Shown: positions 27,401-37,163, numbered from the stretch's first letter. The stretch is DNA of 64,000 bases from Pseudoramibacter sp. (GCF_022484225.1 NZ_JAKVLT010000001.1:1901549-1965548); one strand, 5' to 3'. Notes: generated from the sequence alone by a model not told the origin. Numbers and translations: made by a program.

Positions 27401-28578
27401 TTTTTGACCCGCGCCGCCGCAATTTCGATGATCTTGTCCCGGCCGGGATAAAAACCGGTGGTTTCCAGATCGAAGAAAACAAACTCCCCGTCAAAGGGTT
27501 CTTCCTGATCTCCCGTGGTGATTTTGACCCCGTCATTGACCAGATAGCCTTCCAGGCCGTAGAGCACTTTAATCCCGGTGCCTTTGGTTTCCTTCATGAT
27601 TTCCGGATAGGCCTGGACGACGCCGTGGTCGGTAATGCCGATGATGTCGTGTCCGAAATCCTTCGCCTGGGCGACGATTTTCTTGACTTTGCTCACCGCG
27701 TCCATCGCCGAATACTGGCTGTGCATGTGCAGTTCCACCCGCTTTTCCGGCGCGTCGTCTGTCCGTTTGGGCCGGTCGATTTCTTTGATGACTTTGGGCA
27801 TCATCAGCTTTTCGTGGGCATACTCGTCGTAGGAGATCGTCCCCTCGACGTGCACCCAGGTGCCGTCTTTGAGGCGTTTTTTCAGGGCTTCCGCCTGTTT
27901 GCCCGCAAAGATCTTGCAGGAAATGGAGCTGGTATGATCGCTGACTGAAAACTCAAAGAGCTGTTTTTCGTTGCGCAGCTCCCGGCTCGTGAAATTGAAA
28001 ATCTCGCCGCAGAAACCGTGACGGTCCCGGTCCTGGGTCAGGGTATCGGCAAAATCGATGTCCGACATCTTCTCGATCTCAGCCGTAAACTTCTTGCCCA
28101 GAATCATCGGGCCTGTGATCTCCCCTTCTTCCGAAGATGATTTCGCCTGGGGCGCAGGGGCCTTTTTCGCCATCTCCCGATTGTCCGCCAGGGCCTTCTG
28201 AAGGCGCAGATCCAGCGGAGACAATTCAGGAGCCGCTGCTTCAGGCGCAGACGCCTCTGCCGGTTTCGAAATCGGCTGTTCTTTTGGCTGTGCCGGCGCC
28301 GTTTCCTGAGCCGGCGCCTGATCTTCGGACAGCTGAGGCAGCGGCCGGGCCGCCGGTTTAGCTTCAAAGACCGCGGCCACGGATTTGGCGTAGTCGAAAA
28401 TCCCGGACAGTTCCTGCTGAATGCCGGCCGCATCGGGCGCCGTTTCCGCGTCCTGTTCAAAAACAAAAGTCAGCTCTCGCTGACTTTCTGAAATTTCCAC
28501 CCGTTTTGAAACAAGCTGATGATCGGCACATAATTTTTGATAAGCCTGTTGTTTTTTGATCAGAGGTTCCATCTTCAC
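24433..28578 (-). CDS. polC: DNA polymerase III alpha subunit, Gram-positive type
   Basis: A 1381-residue replicative polymerase with proofreading. After an N-terminal domain and an Ala/Pro/Glu-rich linker (about 95-150) comes an OB fold (TGPMILGKKF). The PHP domain (LHMHSQYSAMDA, GITDHGVVQAYPE) is split by a DnaQ-type exonuclease (VFFDLETTGFYPG, about 372-384; NANFDMGFL; HHRAIDDA). Then come a zinc module (CPKC...CPEC), the palm with EPDIDLNFSG, and the fingers. All expected catalytic acids are visible. The last base of its start overlaps the ispG stop (ATGA). The order ispG-polC is common in Firmicutes. Confidence 0.98.
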   Translation of the reverse strand: MKMEPLIKKQQAYQKLCADHQLVSKRVEISESQRELTFVFEQDAETAPDAAGIQQELSGIFDYAKSVAAVFEAKPAARPLPQLSEDQAPAQETAPAQPKEQPISKPAEASAPEAAAPELSPLDLRLQKALADNREMAKKAPAPQAKSSSEEGEITGPMILGKKFTAEIEKMSDIDFADTLTQDRDRHGFCGEIFNFTSRELRNEKQLFEFSVSDHTSSISCKIFAGKQAEALKKRLKDGTWVHVEGTISYDEYAHEKLMMPKVIKEIDRPKRTDDAPEKRVELHMHSQYSAMDAVSKVKKIVAQAKDFGHDIIGITDHGVVQAYPEIMKETKGTGIKVLYGLEGYLVNDGVKITTGDQEEPFDGEFVFFDLETTGFYPGRDKIIEIAAARVKNKHILDTFQTFVNPHRKVPAKITELTSITTQMAEGGLEEEEAVRKFLDFAGDRILVAHNANFDMGFLSLAMTQYHIPNHITFIDTLAMARTLIPTIARHNLKKLASYFKIDMGHHHRAIDDAVCSAKIFVRLMNLAEEHDVHTSTALNSLIDLKQVIKTERPYHIIIYAKDQEGLIELYKLVSVSHVEYFYKKPRIPKSLLNEHREHLLIGSACEAGELYTAVKENVPKHKLDQIADFYDYFEVQPLGNNAYMVREGDLTRDDLIQINKSIIALGREKHKPVVATGDVHYVAPEDAAFRAILQAGQGYKDADYQPPLYYHSTDEMLKEFDYLDPEEAYELVVTNTRKVADMIGDVKPVPDGTFPPVIEGSDEEIRNSVHNRAKEIYGDPLPDIVADRIHRELKSIIGNGYSVLYLIAKKLVQHSRECGYLVGSRGSVGSSLVAMLCGITEVNSLPPHYVCPKCKHTEWFDSTKVGVGPDLPDKNCPECGTPMNKDGFDIPFETFLGFKGDKEPDIDLNFSGDNQSEAHKYTEVIFGKGKVYRAGTIATLADKTAFGYVKNYLEERGKTVSRAEMDRLIQGVAGVTRTTGQHPGGVMVVPRDKEIYQFTPIQYPANEKESGTLTTHFDYHSIEGRLLKLDILGHDDPTMLRMLKDMTGVDPTTIPLDDENIISLFKGTEALKLKDKSFDIPLGTCGVPEFGTNFVRKMVLDAKPTSYADLIRISGLSHGTDVWIGNAQTLIESGQATIKDVICCRDDIMLGLISMGLAPERSFWIMEHVRKGRGLLDDEEPYMRENNVPDWYIDSCKKIKYMFPKAHAVAYVMMAFRIAYYKVYYPLAYYAAYFSIRAKEFDLRVMSSGKEAVHRKLEEIRAQGNQASNKDQQLLVSLELAWEMYCRGFKFANVDLYKSHYKYFRVEGDALIPPLISVDGLGEVVAKNIYEEAQKKPFMSMEDMQNRAHVNKANMEKLKSFGCLGNLPESNQMSFLSMIG

Positions 28579-29639
28579 ATCTTTTCTATTTCCTGCATCA
28601 TCGCATCCACAATCTGATCTTCGGGCACGGTTTTAAAGATCTGGCCTTTTTTAAACAAGACCCCTTTGCCGTTGCCGCCGGCGACGCCGATGTCCGCTTC
28701 CCGGCCTTCGCCGGGACCGTTGACCACGCAGCCCATCACCGCAACTTTAATCGGCTTCCTGACATGTTTGAGGCGCCGGTTCATTTCTTCGGCAATGCCG
28801 ATTAAATCGATCTGGGTCCGCCCGCAGGTCGGACACGACACCACGGTCACCGGACGGGCCTTCTGATCCAGACAGCCGCAGGACTGCAGAATCGCCTGGG
28901 CCGTTTCCACTTCGGTCACCGGATCCCCGGTCACCGAAACCCGCAGGGTGTCGCCGATGCCGTTTAGAATCAAATGACCCATGGCCACTGCGGATTTAAT
29001 GGCGGCGCTTTTCAAGATGCCCGCTTCGGTCACGCCGAGATGCACCGGAAAGTCGTATTTTTTAGAAAACATCGTGTAGGCGTCGATAGTCATGAGCGGG
29101 TCCGAGGATTTCAGGGACACCACAATATCCGGAAAATCGTCGTCCAAAAGATAGGCCATGTGCTTTTCCGCACTTTCCACCATGCCCTCGGCCGTGGGCC
29201 CGCCGTATTTTTCAAGCAGGTCTTTTTCCAGCGAGCCGCCGTTGACGCCGATGCGGATCGGAATGCCGCGGTCCTTGGCCGCGCAGACCACTTCGTGCAC
29301 TTTCTTCCGCCCGCCGATATTGCCGGGATTGATCCGAAGCTTGTCCACACCGTTTGCGATGGCCTTCAGCGCCAGACGGTAGTCAAAGTGAATGTCGGCG
29401 ACCAGGGGAATCGCAATTCGCGCCTTGATCGCTTTCAGGGCGTCGGCCGCTTCTTCGTTGGGTACTGCCACGCGGATGATGTCGCAGCCCGCTTCCGTCA
29501 GTTCCTGAATCTGCTGAACGGTTTTTTCCACGTCGCAGGTGTCCGTGTTGCACATGGACTGAACCGCGATGGGATGGCCGCCGCCGATGGCCACATCGCC
29601 AATTTGAACTGTTCTCGTTTTTCGCCTGTTGATTTTCAT
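28575..29639 (-). CDS. ispG: 4-hydroxy-3-methylbut-2-enyl-diphosphate synthase
   Basis: A 354-residue enzyme of the MEP isoprenoid pathway that reduces MEcPP to HMBPP with a [4Fe-4S] cluster. The TIM barrel opens with VQIGDVAIGGGHPIAVQSM; cluster cysteines are in VVSCPTCGRTQIDL and MGCVVNGPGE. It is the bacterial short form. It lies between rseP and polC. dxr, which acts earlier in the same pathway and usually stands two genes upstream, is absent from this locus. The product feeds prenyl synthases such as UppS encoded nearby. Confidence 0.97.
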   Translation of the reverse strand: MKINRRKTRTVQIGDVAIGGGHPIAVQSMCNTDTCDVEKTVQQIQELTEAGCDIIRVAVPNEEAADALKAIKARIAIPLVADIHFDYRLALKAIANGVDKLRINPGNIGGRKKVHEVVCAAKDRGIPIRIGVNGGSLEKDLLEKYGGPTAEGMVESAEKHMAYLLDDDFPDIVVSLKSSDPLMTIDAYTMFSKKYDFPVHLGVTEAGILKSAAIKSAVAMGHLILNGIGDTLRVSVTGDPVTEVETAQAILQSCGCLDQKARPVTVVSCPTCGRTQIDLIGIAEEMNRRLKHVRKPIKVAVMGCVVNGPGEGREADIGVAGGNGKGVLFKKGQIFKTVPEDQIVDAMMQEIEKM

Positions 29640-29647
29640 GATTTGCC

Positions 29648-30439
29648 TCAGTGTAAATATCTCAATACATCATTCACAGCCACCACCACCGAAAACACCA
29701 TGAGACACGCAAAGCCGATGCCGTTGATGATCATCACAGCCCTTTGGGAAAGGTCTCTGCGGGCGATGATTTCAGCCAGAGTCACCAGAATCTGACCGCC
29801 GTCCAGAGCCGGAAAGGGCAGCAGGTTGATGACCCCCAGGTTCACTGAAATGAGGGAGCAGAAAAGCAGGAAGGACAAGACCCCATGCCGGGCGAACTGT
29901 CCGACCATCCCCACCATGCCCACAGGTCCGGCGAAATCGTTGAGGGAAGCTTTTCCGACGATGAGCTGGTGCAGGCTCTGATAAATGGCCCCGCTGAAAG
30001 AAACACAGAGTTTCGTTCCACTGGCGACCGCCGACAAAAGATTTTGGCCGTGAAAAAGATAAACCGCCCACAGAATCACCAGCGCCAGAGCCATGTTCAT
30101 GAGTGGGCCTGCCAGAAGGATCAAAAGCTTCCGGCCTTTGGAAACGTTCAGATAAGAACGGCTGCTCGGCAGATCTTCGGGAAGGTCGTATTCTTCGGCC
30201 AGTTCCCCGTCTGCATCGTCTTCGCCCCACATCTGGCAGAAACCGCCGATAGGCAGGGCGCGGACGGCAAAGACCGTCTCTTTTCCCTTGTGGGAATACA
30301 GCAGCGGCCCCATGCCGATGGAAAATTCCAACACGTAGACCCCGGCTCTGCGCGCCGCGATAAAGTGGCCGAACTCGTGAACCACCACGAGCACTGTCAG
30401 CATCGCCAGGGTCAGAATGATCATGAGTGCAATATTCAT
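29648..30439 (-). CDS. rseP: Site-2 protease RseP/RasP family, PDZ-less short form
   Basis: A 263-residue intramembrane zinc metalloprotease (M50). TM1 carries VVHEFGHFIAARRAG (His21-Glu22, His25) and a late TM has LLPFPALDGGQIL, the third ligand. FAGPVGMVGMVGQ is also conserved. Between LLAGPLMNMALAL and the FAGPVG segment, where the family has one or two PDZ domains (about 100 residues or more), there are only about 40 residues and no PDZ motif. I start at ATG 30439, 5 bases after the cdsA stop; a TTG at 30472 would lie inside cdsA. It may cleave anti-sigma factors or signal peptides with altered substrate gating. Confidence 0.9.
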   Translation of the reverse strand: MNIALMIILTLAMLTVLVVVHEFGHFIAARRAGVYVLEFSIGMGPLLYSHKGKETVFAVRALPIGGFCQMWGEDDADGELAEEYDLPEDLPSSRSYLNVSKGRKLLILLAGPLMNMALALVILWAVYLFHGQNLLSAVASGTKLCVSFSGAIYQSLHQLIVGKASLNDFAGPVGMVGMVGQFARHGVLSFLLFCSLISVNLGVINLLPFPALDGGQILVTLAEIIARRDLSQRAVMIINGIGFACLMVFSVVVAVNDVLRYLH

Positions 30440-30443
30440 AAGC

Positions 30444-31247
30444 TTAGAGTAAGGTGAATGTGAGCATGGCAAACAAATAGACGATCGGCAGCACGAAAAT
30501 GACGCTGTCGAAACGGTCCAGCACGCCTCCGTGGCCCGGCAGCAGCTTGCCGTAGTCCTTAATGTCTGTGTTGCGCTTGATGAGGGAAGCCGTCAGGTCG
30601 CCGAACTGGGACACGATGCTGCCCACGATCCCCAAAATGGCATAGGCGTAAATCGGCAGATCGAAATTAAATTTGGCCCGCATCAAAATGCCGTAGGCCA
30701 CGGTGAGGGCGACCGCCGCCACCGTGCCGCCCACAGAACCGGCCACGGTCTTGTGGGGGCTGATTTCCGGAATCAGCGGTGTCTTGCCGAAGAATTTACC
30801 GATGAAATACGCCCCGGTGTCAGTCACAAAGGCGATGATGAACACCAGCCACAGGTAGTACAGGCCCTGGGGGATGGCGTCAAAAAGCTGAAGGTGTCCC
30901 AGCATCAGGGGCAGATACACCAGCCCGAACACCGTCGCGATGGCCCGGTGCACGCTGTGTTCTTTCGACAGCACTTCCGCCATGAACACGACAATAAAGG
31001 CGATGAGCAGCGCCGGCACCGTGTACTGATAGTCGAATTTCATCACGATGACCAATAACGCCGCCAGAATCAAAGGCAGCGCGTAGTGAATCGGCTGATC
31101 CAGCTTTTTATTGACCGCGTGCACGTATTCGTAAGTGCCGACCAGGGTGAGAAACAAGGTCAGGCCGAACACAAAATAACCGCCGAGAATCAGCAGCGCC
31201 GCCAGAATCGGAACAAATATCACTGCCGTAATAATTCGCTTTGCCAT
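30444..31247 (-). CDS. cdsA: Phosphatidate cytidylyltransferase
   Basis: A 267-residue multi-pass membrane enzyme making CDP-diacylglycerol from phosphatidic acid and CTP. About eight TM segments are visible. The C-terminal signature SLIKRNTDIKDYGKLLPGHG followed by GVLDRFDS is the CDS family motif. It supplies PgsA (39978-40520) for phosphatidylglycerol synthesis. It lies 3 bases after uppS. In most Firmicutes dxr follows cdsA, but here rseP follows directly. Confidence 0.97.
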   Translation of the reverse strand: MAKRIITAVIFVPILAALLILGGYFVFGLTLFLTLVGTYEYVHAVNKKLDQPIHYALPLILAALLVIVMKFDYQYTVPALLIAFIVVFMAEVLSKEHSVHRAIATVFGLVYLPLMLGHLQLFDAIPQGLYYLWLVFIIAFVTDTGAYFIGKFFGKTPLIPEISPHKTVAGSVGGTVAAVALTVAYGILMRAKFNFDLPIYAYAILGIVGSIVSQFGDLTASLIKRNTDIKDYGKLLPGHGGVLDRFDSVIFVLPIVYLFAMLTFTLL

Positions 31248-31250
31248 AAT

Positions 31251-31970
31251 TTATTTAATGCCTCCGTATCGTCTGTTTCGATGCTGATATTCAACGATCC
31301 ATTTGTAAAAACAGGACGGCGTAAAATCCGGCCACAGGATATCGTCGAAAATGAATTCCGCATACGCAATCTGCCAGAGCAGAAAATTGCTCAGGCGTTT
31401 TTCGCCGCTGGTCCGGACCACCAGATCCGGGTCCGGCTGGCCGGACGTGTATAAATATTTTTCGATCTGTTCTGCGTCGATGTCTTCCGGCGAAAGGCCG
31501 GCTTCGGCGATTTTTCTCGCCGCGTGAACCAGTTCTTCCCGGCCGCCGTAGTTGAGGGCCAGGTTTAACACCATCCCCTGATTGTCCGCCGTTTCTGACA
31601 GCATCTTGTGCGCCGCCTTCTGAACCCCTTCGGGGAGCCCCGAAACGTTGCCGATGACCTGCACCCGGATGTCCCGGTCATTCATCGATTTGATTTCGTT
31701 GAGAAAATAGCGGATGGCCAGGCTCATGAGGCCCGACACTTCTTCGGCGCTGCGTTTCCAGTTTTCCGTCGAAAAGGCGTACAGGGTCAGCACTTCAATG
31801 CCCAGGTCCGACGCCGTCGTAATGGCCTGCCGCACCGCCTTCATGGCTGTGCGGTGGCCGAAAATCCGTGGCATTTTCCGCTTTTTTGCCCATCTGCCGT
31901 TGCCGTCCATGATGATCGCGACGTGCCGCGGCAGCCGCGATTCATCGATCGTGTACCCTTCAATCTCCAT
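31251..31970 (-). CDS. uppS: Isoprenyl transferase (undecaprenyl diphosphate synthase)
   Basis: A 239-residue cis-prenyltransferase making the lipid carrier for peptidoglycan and for the EPS operon at 1-9.4 kb. Signatures are HVAIIMDGNGRWAKKR (16-31), LTLYAFSTENWKRS, VLNLALNYGGREEL and PDLVVRTSGEKRLSNFLLWQ. The catalytic aspartate is in MDGNGR. The ribosome binding site is weak. The 15-base gap to the giant activase gene upstream suggests co-transcription. frr and pyrH, usual upstream neighbours, are absent. Confidence 0.97.
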   Translation of the reverse strand: MEIEGYTIDESRLPRHVAIIMDGNGRWAKKRKMPRIFGHRTAMKAVRQAITTASDLGIEVLTLYAFSTENWKRSAEEVSGLMSLAIRYFLNEIKSMNDRDIRVQVIGNVSGLPEGVQKAAHKMLSETADNQGMVLNLALNYGGREELVHAARKIAEAGLSPEDIDAEQIEKYLYTSGQPDPDLVVRTSGEKRLSNFLLWQIAYAEFIFDDILWPDFTPSCFYKWIVEYQHRNRRYGGIK

Positions 31971-31985
31971 TGATTGTCTAAAAGC

Positions 31986-34900
31986 CTACGCTTCGGCCTT
32001 TTTTCCCCTTTCTTTCTTTTCCAGGTTCTTCCATGCCGTATCGACCATCAGCTTGATGCGATTGATCTGGTTGACTTCAGAAGCGCCGGGATCGTAATCG
32101 ATCGGCGCGATGTTGGCGTAAGGATAACGTCTCCGTATCGGTTTGATCATGCCCTTGCCCATGACGTGGTTCGGCAGGCAGGCAAAGGGCTGTACGCAGA
32201 CGATATTTTCCACGCCGGATTCAATGAGTTCCATCATTTCAGAGGTCAGGAACCAGCCTTCGCCGGCCTGATTGCCCAGGGAAATGAGTTCCGTGGCTTT
32301 CTTCGCTTTTTTCTGAATCGTCGACGGCGCGCTGAAGTGGCGGCTTTCGTTGAGGGCCTGCTTCATGTTTTTGCGGTAATGTTCCACCACTTTGATGACC
32401 AGTTCATTGGCCGTTTTCGCCTTGGCGCTTCCAGACAGCACATCATGCTTATATATGGCATTGTACGAACAATACAGGAAAAAGTCAATGATATCCGGCG
32501 AAACAACCTGGCAGCCTTCTTTTTCCAGCACTTTGACCAGATTGTTGTTCGCGGTGGGGTGGTATTTGACCAGAATTTCTCCGACGATGCCTACTTTTGG
32601 AATCGTCTTGTCCACTCTCGGCAGCTCATCGAATTCCCGGACAATGTCCCGGACGTTTTTCTTGAAGGTCCGCCCGAAGGGGTGAATGATGTTGTGGCGC
32701 ACCTTTTCCCGCCATTTTTCGTACAGCGCGTTGGCTGAGCCCGGCACCTTTTCGTAAGGACGGGTCGCGTACAGCACCCGCTGGAAAAGATCGCCGTAAA
32801 CCGCCGCCACGACGATGCGGTGAGCCATATTCGGCGTGATCTTAAAGCCCGGATTGTCTTCCAGACCCACCGTATTGATGGAAACCACCGGGACCTGTTC
32901 CATCCCGGCTTCTTTTAACGCCTTGCGGATGAAGCCCACGTAGTTGGAAGCGCGGCAGGGGCCGCCGGTCTGAGACATGATCACGGAGACGTTGTTCAAA
33001 TCGTATTTGCCGGATTTCAGGGCCGCCATGATCTGCCCGACGGTCAGAATACTCGGATAGCACGCGTCGTTGTTGACGTAGCTCAGGCCAGCGTCGACGG
33101 CTTTCTGGTCCACTGCCGGCAGCACTTCAAAATTGTAGCCGCTGGCGTTCATGGCCGTGGAGAAGAGATCGAAATGAATCGGCGACATCTGCGGACAGAG
33201 CACCGTGTGTTTTTTCCGCATTTCTTTCGTGAACGGCACTTTTTTCGTCAACGTCTTGCCCGGCACTTTGATGTGATGGGCATCCCGTTCCAGAAGCGCC
33301 GCTTTGAGGGAGCGCAGGCGGATGCGGATCGCACCGAGGTTGCTGACTTCGTCGATTTTGATCAGGGTGTAGATCTTGCCCTTGTGTTCCAGAATTTCCT
33401 GGGTCTGGTCTGAGGTGACCGCATCAAGCCCGCAGCCGAAGGACGTGAGCTGAACCAGAGCCAGTTCATCGTGTTTGGTGACAAATTCTGCGGCGCGGTA
33501 CAGGCGGCTGTGATATTTCCACTGGTCCAGCACCCGCAGCGGCTGTTCGTTATCTTCAGGGTTCAGTTCCGCGACGGAATCTTCGGTCAAGACCGCCATG
33601 CCCAGGGACGTGATGACGTTGTCCAGGCCGTGGTTGATTTCCGGATCAACGTGATAGGGCCGTCCTGCCAGGACAATACCCTTTTTGTGGTTGCGGCGCA
33701 GCCACTGAACCGTTTCCTTGCCCTTCTGGAGCAGATCGCCGATGACGTTGTATTTTTCGACGTAGGCCTTTTTCAGAGCTTCAGACACTTCTTCGGCGCT
33801 GACCCCTTCGCCGGCGAACACTTCTGTGAGGCGTTCTTCGAGGCGCTTGTGGTTGTCCAGAGACAAAAACGGATTCATGAACTTGACGTGGGCCGTTTTC
33901 AGGCTGTCCATGTTGTACTTGATCGTTTCCGGATAAGACATGACGATGGGACAGTTGAAGCAGTTGTCTGCGGAGTCAAATTCCTTTTCTTCGTAAGCGA
34001 CGCATGGGTACCAGATCTTCTTGACCCCTTTGTCGATGAGGTCCTGGATGTGGCCGTGGGTCAGTTTGGCCGGGTAGCACACCGATTCCGACGGAATGCT
34101 GCTCATCCCCTTTTCGTAAATCTTCCGGGTCGATTTTGAAGACAGGACCACCCGGTAGCCGAGGGAAGTCAGGAAAGTGAACCAGAACGGGTAGTTTTCG
34201 TACTGGTTCAACGCCCTCGGAATGCCGATGGTCCCCCTCGGAGCCTGATCTTCAGGCAGGGGTTCGTAGTCGAAAAGCCGCTTGTATTTGTATTGGTAGA
34301 GATTCGGCATGTGATCCTTGTTGCGGACCCCGCCGGCGCCGATTTCACAGCGGTTGCCCGTCACGTGGCGGCTGCCGTCTTCAAAGATGTTGATGGTGAG
34401 TTGGCAGTTGTTGCTGCATCCGCCGCATCGTCTGTGCTTGACCGTCGTCGTGAACGTGTCCAGATCTTCGAGTTTTAAGACCGTGCTTTCCGTGCCTTCA
34501 TGCCATCTTTCCTTGGCGATCAGCGCCGCACCGAAGGCGCCCATAAGGCCTGCAACGTCCGGTCGGATCACGTCGCGCCCGGTGATCTTTTCAAAGGCGC
34601 GCAGCACCGCATTGTTGTTGAAGGTGCCACCCTGGACGACGATGTTCTTGCCCAGTTCCTTGGGATTGTGAACCTTGATGACTTTCTGGAGGGCGTTTTT
34701 GATGACCGAATAAGAGAGGCCGGCGGAGATGTCGCCCACCGTCGCGTTTTCCTTCTGGGCCTGTTTGACCTTAGAGTTCATGAAAACGGTGCAGCGGGTG
34801 CCGAGGTTGGACGGCCGCTTGGCCGTCAGCGCTTCTTCGACGAACTGGCTGATCGGCAGGTTTAATGACTTGGCGAAAGTTTCCAGGAAGGAGCCGCAGC

Positions 34901-36239
34901 CCGACGAACACGCTTCATTGAGGATGATGCTGTCGATGGCCCCGGAGCGGATGCGCATGGCCTTCATGTCCTGGCCGCCGATATCCAAAATGAAATCCAC
35001 GTCCGGCTTGAAGTAGCTGGCGCCCTTGAAATGGGCCATGGTTTCCACTTCACCGATATCCACTTTGAGGGCTGACTTGATGAGCCCTTCCCCGTATCCG
35101 GTAGATGCGGCATTGGCGATGTAGGCGCCTTCGGGGAGTTTGCGGTAAATGTCCTTTAAGATTTCAATGGCCTTTTTTAAGGGGCTGCCTTCGTTGCTGG
35201 AATAAAAACTGTAAAGGAGTTCGCCGTCCTTGCCGATGACAGCAGCCTTCGTCGTCGTGGACCCGGCGTCGATGCCCAGAAAGACCGGGCCTTTATACGC
35301 AGTCAGCTGGCCGCGCTTGACTTTGTCCCGGTTGTGGCGTGCCATGAATTCATCCAGTTCCGTCTGATCCTTAAACAAAGGGTCCAGATGGCCCAGGCCG
35401 ATTTCGTCCGTAAAGGGCTTGTCCATCCGGGAGATCAGTTCCGAAAAACTGACCACCGGCTGTTTTTCGCTGGCGTAGGCCGTCCCGAGGGCCACAAACA
35501 AATTGGAATGTTCCGGAAATTCCACTTCTTCCGGCTTGAGCTTCAGGGTTTCGATAAAACGCTGGCGCAATTCGGAGAGGAAGTACAGCGGGCCGCCCAA
35601 GAAGGCGACGTGCCCGGAAATCGTGTGGCCGCAGGCCAAGCCTGAAATGGTCTGATTGACGACCGCCTGAAACACCGAAGCCGCGATGTCGGCTCGTTCT
35701 GCCCCGTCGTTGATCAGAGGCTGGATATCCGTTTTGGCGAAGACGCCGCAGCGCGACGCGATAGGATAAATGGTCGTGTGATGTTTGGCCAGTTCGTTGA
35801 GGCCTCCGGCGTCTGTTTTGAGCAGGGAGGCCATCTGATCGATAAAGGCGCCGGTTCCGCCGGCGCAGGTGCCGTTCATCCGCTGTTCGACGCTGGCGCC
35901 GAAGAACGTAATTTTTGCGTCTTCCCCGCCGAGTTCAATGGCGCAGTCGGTTTCCGGGATTTTTTCTTCGACAGCCCGGGTGCCGGCCACCACTTCCTGA
36001 ATAAAGGGAATCTTCAGCCAGTTGGCCGCGAGCATCCCCCCGGAGCCGGTCACAGAGACGTGGGCTTTGAAATCTCCCAGAGCATCGGCGATATCCTTGA
36101 AAAGCGCACTCATGCTCTGCTGGATATTCGAACGGTGTCTGCGGTAATCACTGAAAAGAATCTGATCGTTCTGATCGAGAACCACAACTTTGATGGTCGT
36201 CGAGCCTACATCGAGGCCCATGCGGTATGTTTCACTCAT
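31986..36239 (-). CDS. Giant acyl-CoA dehydratase activase-related protein (two ASKHA domains plus dehydratase-like region)
   Basis: A 1417-residue protein. Two BadF/HgdC-type ATPase domains stand in tandem: [14 protein letters not shown] with [14 protein letters not shown] and SRCGVFAK (about 7-260), then [15 protein letters not shown] with [13 protein letters not shown] and [11 protein letters not shown] (about 318-570). The Cys pairs fit a bridging [4Fe-4S] cluster. A Cys-rich stretch ([12 protein letters not shown]), a DUF2229 region ([19 protein letters not shown]) and a C-terminal HgdB/C-like part follow. HgdC-type activases inject an electron into 2-hydroxyacyl-CoA dehydratases; for this long form the partner is not established. 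No CoA-transferase or dehydratase genes are adjacent. It has its own strong promoter. Confidence 0.92.
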   Translation of the reverse strand: MSETYRMGLDVGSTTIKVVVLDQNDQILFSDYRRHRSNIQQSMSALFKDIADALGDFKAHVSVTGSGGMLAANWLKIPFIQEVVAGTRAVEEKIPETDCAIELGGEDAKITFFGASVEQRMNGTCAGGTGAFIDQMASLLKTDAGGLNELAKHHTTIYPIASRCGVFAKTDIQPLINDGAERADIAASVFQAVVNQTISGLACGHTISGHVAFLGGPLYFLSELRQRFIETLKLKPEEVEFPEHSNLFVALGTAYASEKQPVVSFSELISRMDKPFTDEIGLGHLDPLFKDQTELDEFMARHNRDKVKRGQLTAYKGPVFLGIDAGSTTTKAAVIGKDGELLYSFYSSNEGSPLKKAIEILKDIYRKLPEGAYIANAASTGYGEGLIKSALKVDIGEVETMAHFKGASYFKPDVDFILDIGGQDMKAMRIRSGAIDSIILNEACSSGCGSFLETFAKSLNLPISQFVEEALTAKRPSNLGTRCTVFMNSKVKQAQKENATVGDISAGLSYSVIKNALQKVIKVHNPKELGKNIVVQGGTFNNNAVLRAFEKITGRDVIRPDVAGLMGAFGAALIAKERWHEGTESTVLKLEDLDTFTTTVKHRRCGGCSNNCQLTINIFEDGSRHVTGNRCEIGAGGVRNKDHMPNLYQYKYKRLFDYEPLPEDQAPRGTIGIPRALNQYENYPFWFTFLTSLGYRVVLSSKSTRKIYEKGMSSIPSESVCYPAKLTHGHIQDLIDKGVKKIWYPCVAYEEKEFDSADNCFNCPIVMSYPETIKYNMDSLKTAHVKFMNPFLSLDNHKRLEERLTEVFAGEGVSAEEVSEALKKAYVEKYNVIGDLLQKGKETVQWLRRNHKKGIVLAGRPYHVDPEINHGLDNVITSLGMAVLTEDSVAELNPEDNEQPLRVLDQWKYHSRLYRAAEFVTKHDELALVQLTSFGCGLDAVTSDQTQEILEHKGKIYTLIKIDEVSNLGAIRIRLRSLKAALLERDAHHIKVPGKTLTKKVPFTKEMRKKHTVLCPQMSPIHFDLFSTAMNASGYNFEVLPAVDQKAVDAGLSYVNNDACYPSILTVGQIMAALKSGKYDLNNVSVIMSQTGGPCRASNYVGFIRKALKEAGMEQVPVVSINTVGLEDNPGFKITPNMAHRIVVAAVYGDLFQRVLYATRPYEKVPGSANALYEKWREKVRHNIIHPFGRTFKKNVRDIVREFDELPRVDKTIPKVGIVGEILVKYHPTANNNLVKVLEKEGCQVVSPDIIDFFLYCSYNAIYKHDVLSGSAKAKTANELVIKVVEHYRKNMKQALNESRHFSAPSTIQKKAKKATELISLGNQAGEGWFLTSEMMELIESGVENIVCVQPFACLPNHVMGKGMIKPIRRRYPYANIAPIDYDPGASEVNQINRIKLMVDTAWKNLEKKERGKKAEA

Positions 36240-36315
36240 ATTTTGCTCTTCTTTCTGTAAACTGTAGGGGTTGATTTATTTCACTATGATCTAGTTGCTT
36301 TCAATTTATCGGTGT

Positions 36316-36344
36316 ATTATATCGCAAACTTTTTGATGTTGCAA
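36316..36344 (-). promoter_or_regulatory. Promoter of the activase-uppS-cdsA operon
   Basis: TTGCAA (36344-36339), 17-base spacer, TATAAT (36321-36316) on the minus strand, about 75 bases before the start codon. The remaining AT-rich DNA up to 36491 must also hold the divergent promoter of the repressor gene, which I could not fix (TTGATA at 36388 with a poor -10 is one option). Confidence 0.78.
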
Positions 36345-36491
36345 TTAAATCTTGATGAAGGTGCTCCACTTTCTGAAATTTTAATGCTTGATATATTTAT
36401 TGTAATCAAAAATATTAAAGAAAAACCTTAGCTTTTATATTATACTGGTTAATAATCACAAAGAGACAGATAGGAAAAAATAGGAAAAAAG

Positions 36492-37163
36492 ATGAACATC
36501 AACAAAACCGTTTTTGGAACCCGACTGAAACAGCTTATGAAATCTTACGGCGAGACCACGTATTCCATCGGCCGCCACTTTAAATTATCGCCGCCGAGCA
36601 TTTCCCGGTACACCCGGGGCGAAATGGCGCCAAAAATGACGACCCTTTACGCCCTGGCCGACTACTTCGGCGTCAATCCCGAATGGCTCATGGGCGAACC
36701 GGTGTCCATGTATCAGTCCGATGTCCTGGATGACAGTGACATCGGCGCTGAAAAAAGCCTGGTGAGCGTCTCCGTTTTCGACGAAATCCGCTACGACCTG
36801 CCCATTTTCTCCAACCACCGCATCAAGCGGGAACTGCAGATGCCTCTGGATCAGCTCACCAAATGGGGGCCCGTGTTCGGCTACCGCATCCCTGACGAGA
36901 GCATGTCCCCGATTCTCCAGCCCGACGATCTCGTCATCATTCGCCTGGACACCGCGGTTCAGTCGGGAAACGCCGTGGCTTTTCACGCCAACGGGGAAAA
37001 CATGAAGATAAGAAAAGTCATCGTGCAGGGCAAGCAGCTTATCGCCCAGCCCGTCAACCCCAACGTGGATGCGGTCAGCTACCACATTCAGCAGGACCGT
37101 GTGCAGATCATCGGCCGGGTCGTGTACTGCCTGCATCAGGAAGAGACTTATTTCAAGCGATAA
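36492..37163 (+). CDS. XRE-family repressor with S24 (LexA-like) domain
   Basis: A 223-residue regulator. The N-terminal XRE helix-turn-helix (about 8-66) shows FGTRLKQLMKSYGETTYSIG, LSPPSISRYTRGEMAPK and LYALADYFGVNPEWLMG. The C-terminal S24 domain has the catalytic serine in GYRIPDESMSPIL (Ser about 139) and the lysine in NMKIRKVI. No Ala-Gly or Cys-Gly cleavage site is obvious in the hinge, so self-cleavage is not assured. It is monocistronic, stands beside rnpB-recA and divergent from the activase, and no prophage is visible. A stress or metabolic regulator is as likely as a phage repressor. Confidence 0.9.
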   Translation: MNINKTVFGTRLKQLMKSYGETTYSIGRHFKLSPPSISRYTRGEMAPKMTTLYALADYFGVNPEWLMGEPVSMYQSDVLDDSDIGAEKSLVSVSVFDEIRYDLPIFSNHRIKRELQMPLDQLTKWGPVFGYRIPDESMSPILQPDDLVIIRLDTAVQSGNAVAFHANGENMKIRKVIVQGKQLIAQPVNPNVDAVSYHIQQDRVQIIGRVVYCLHQEETYFKR

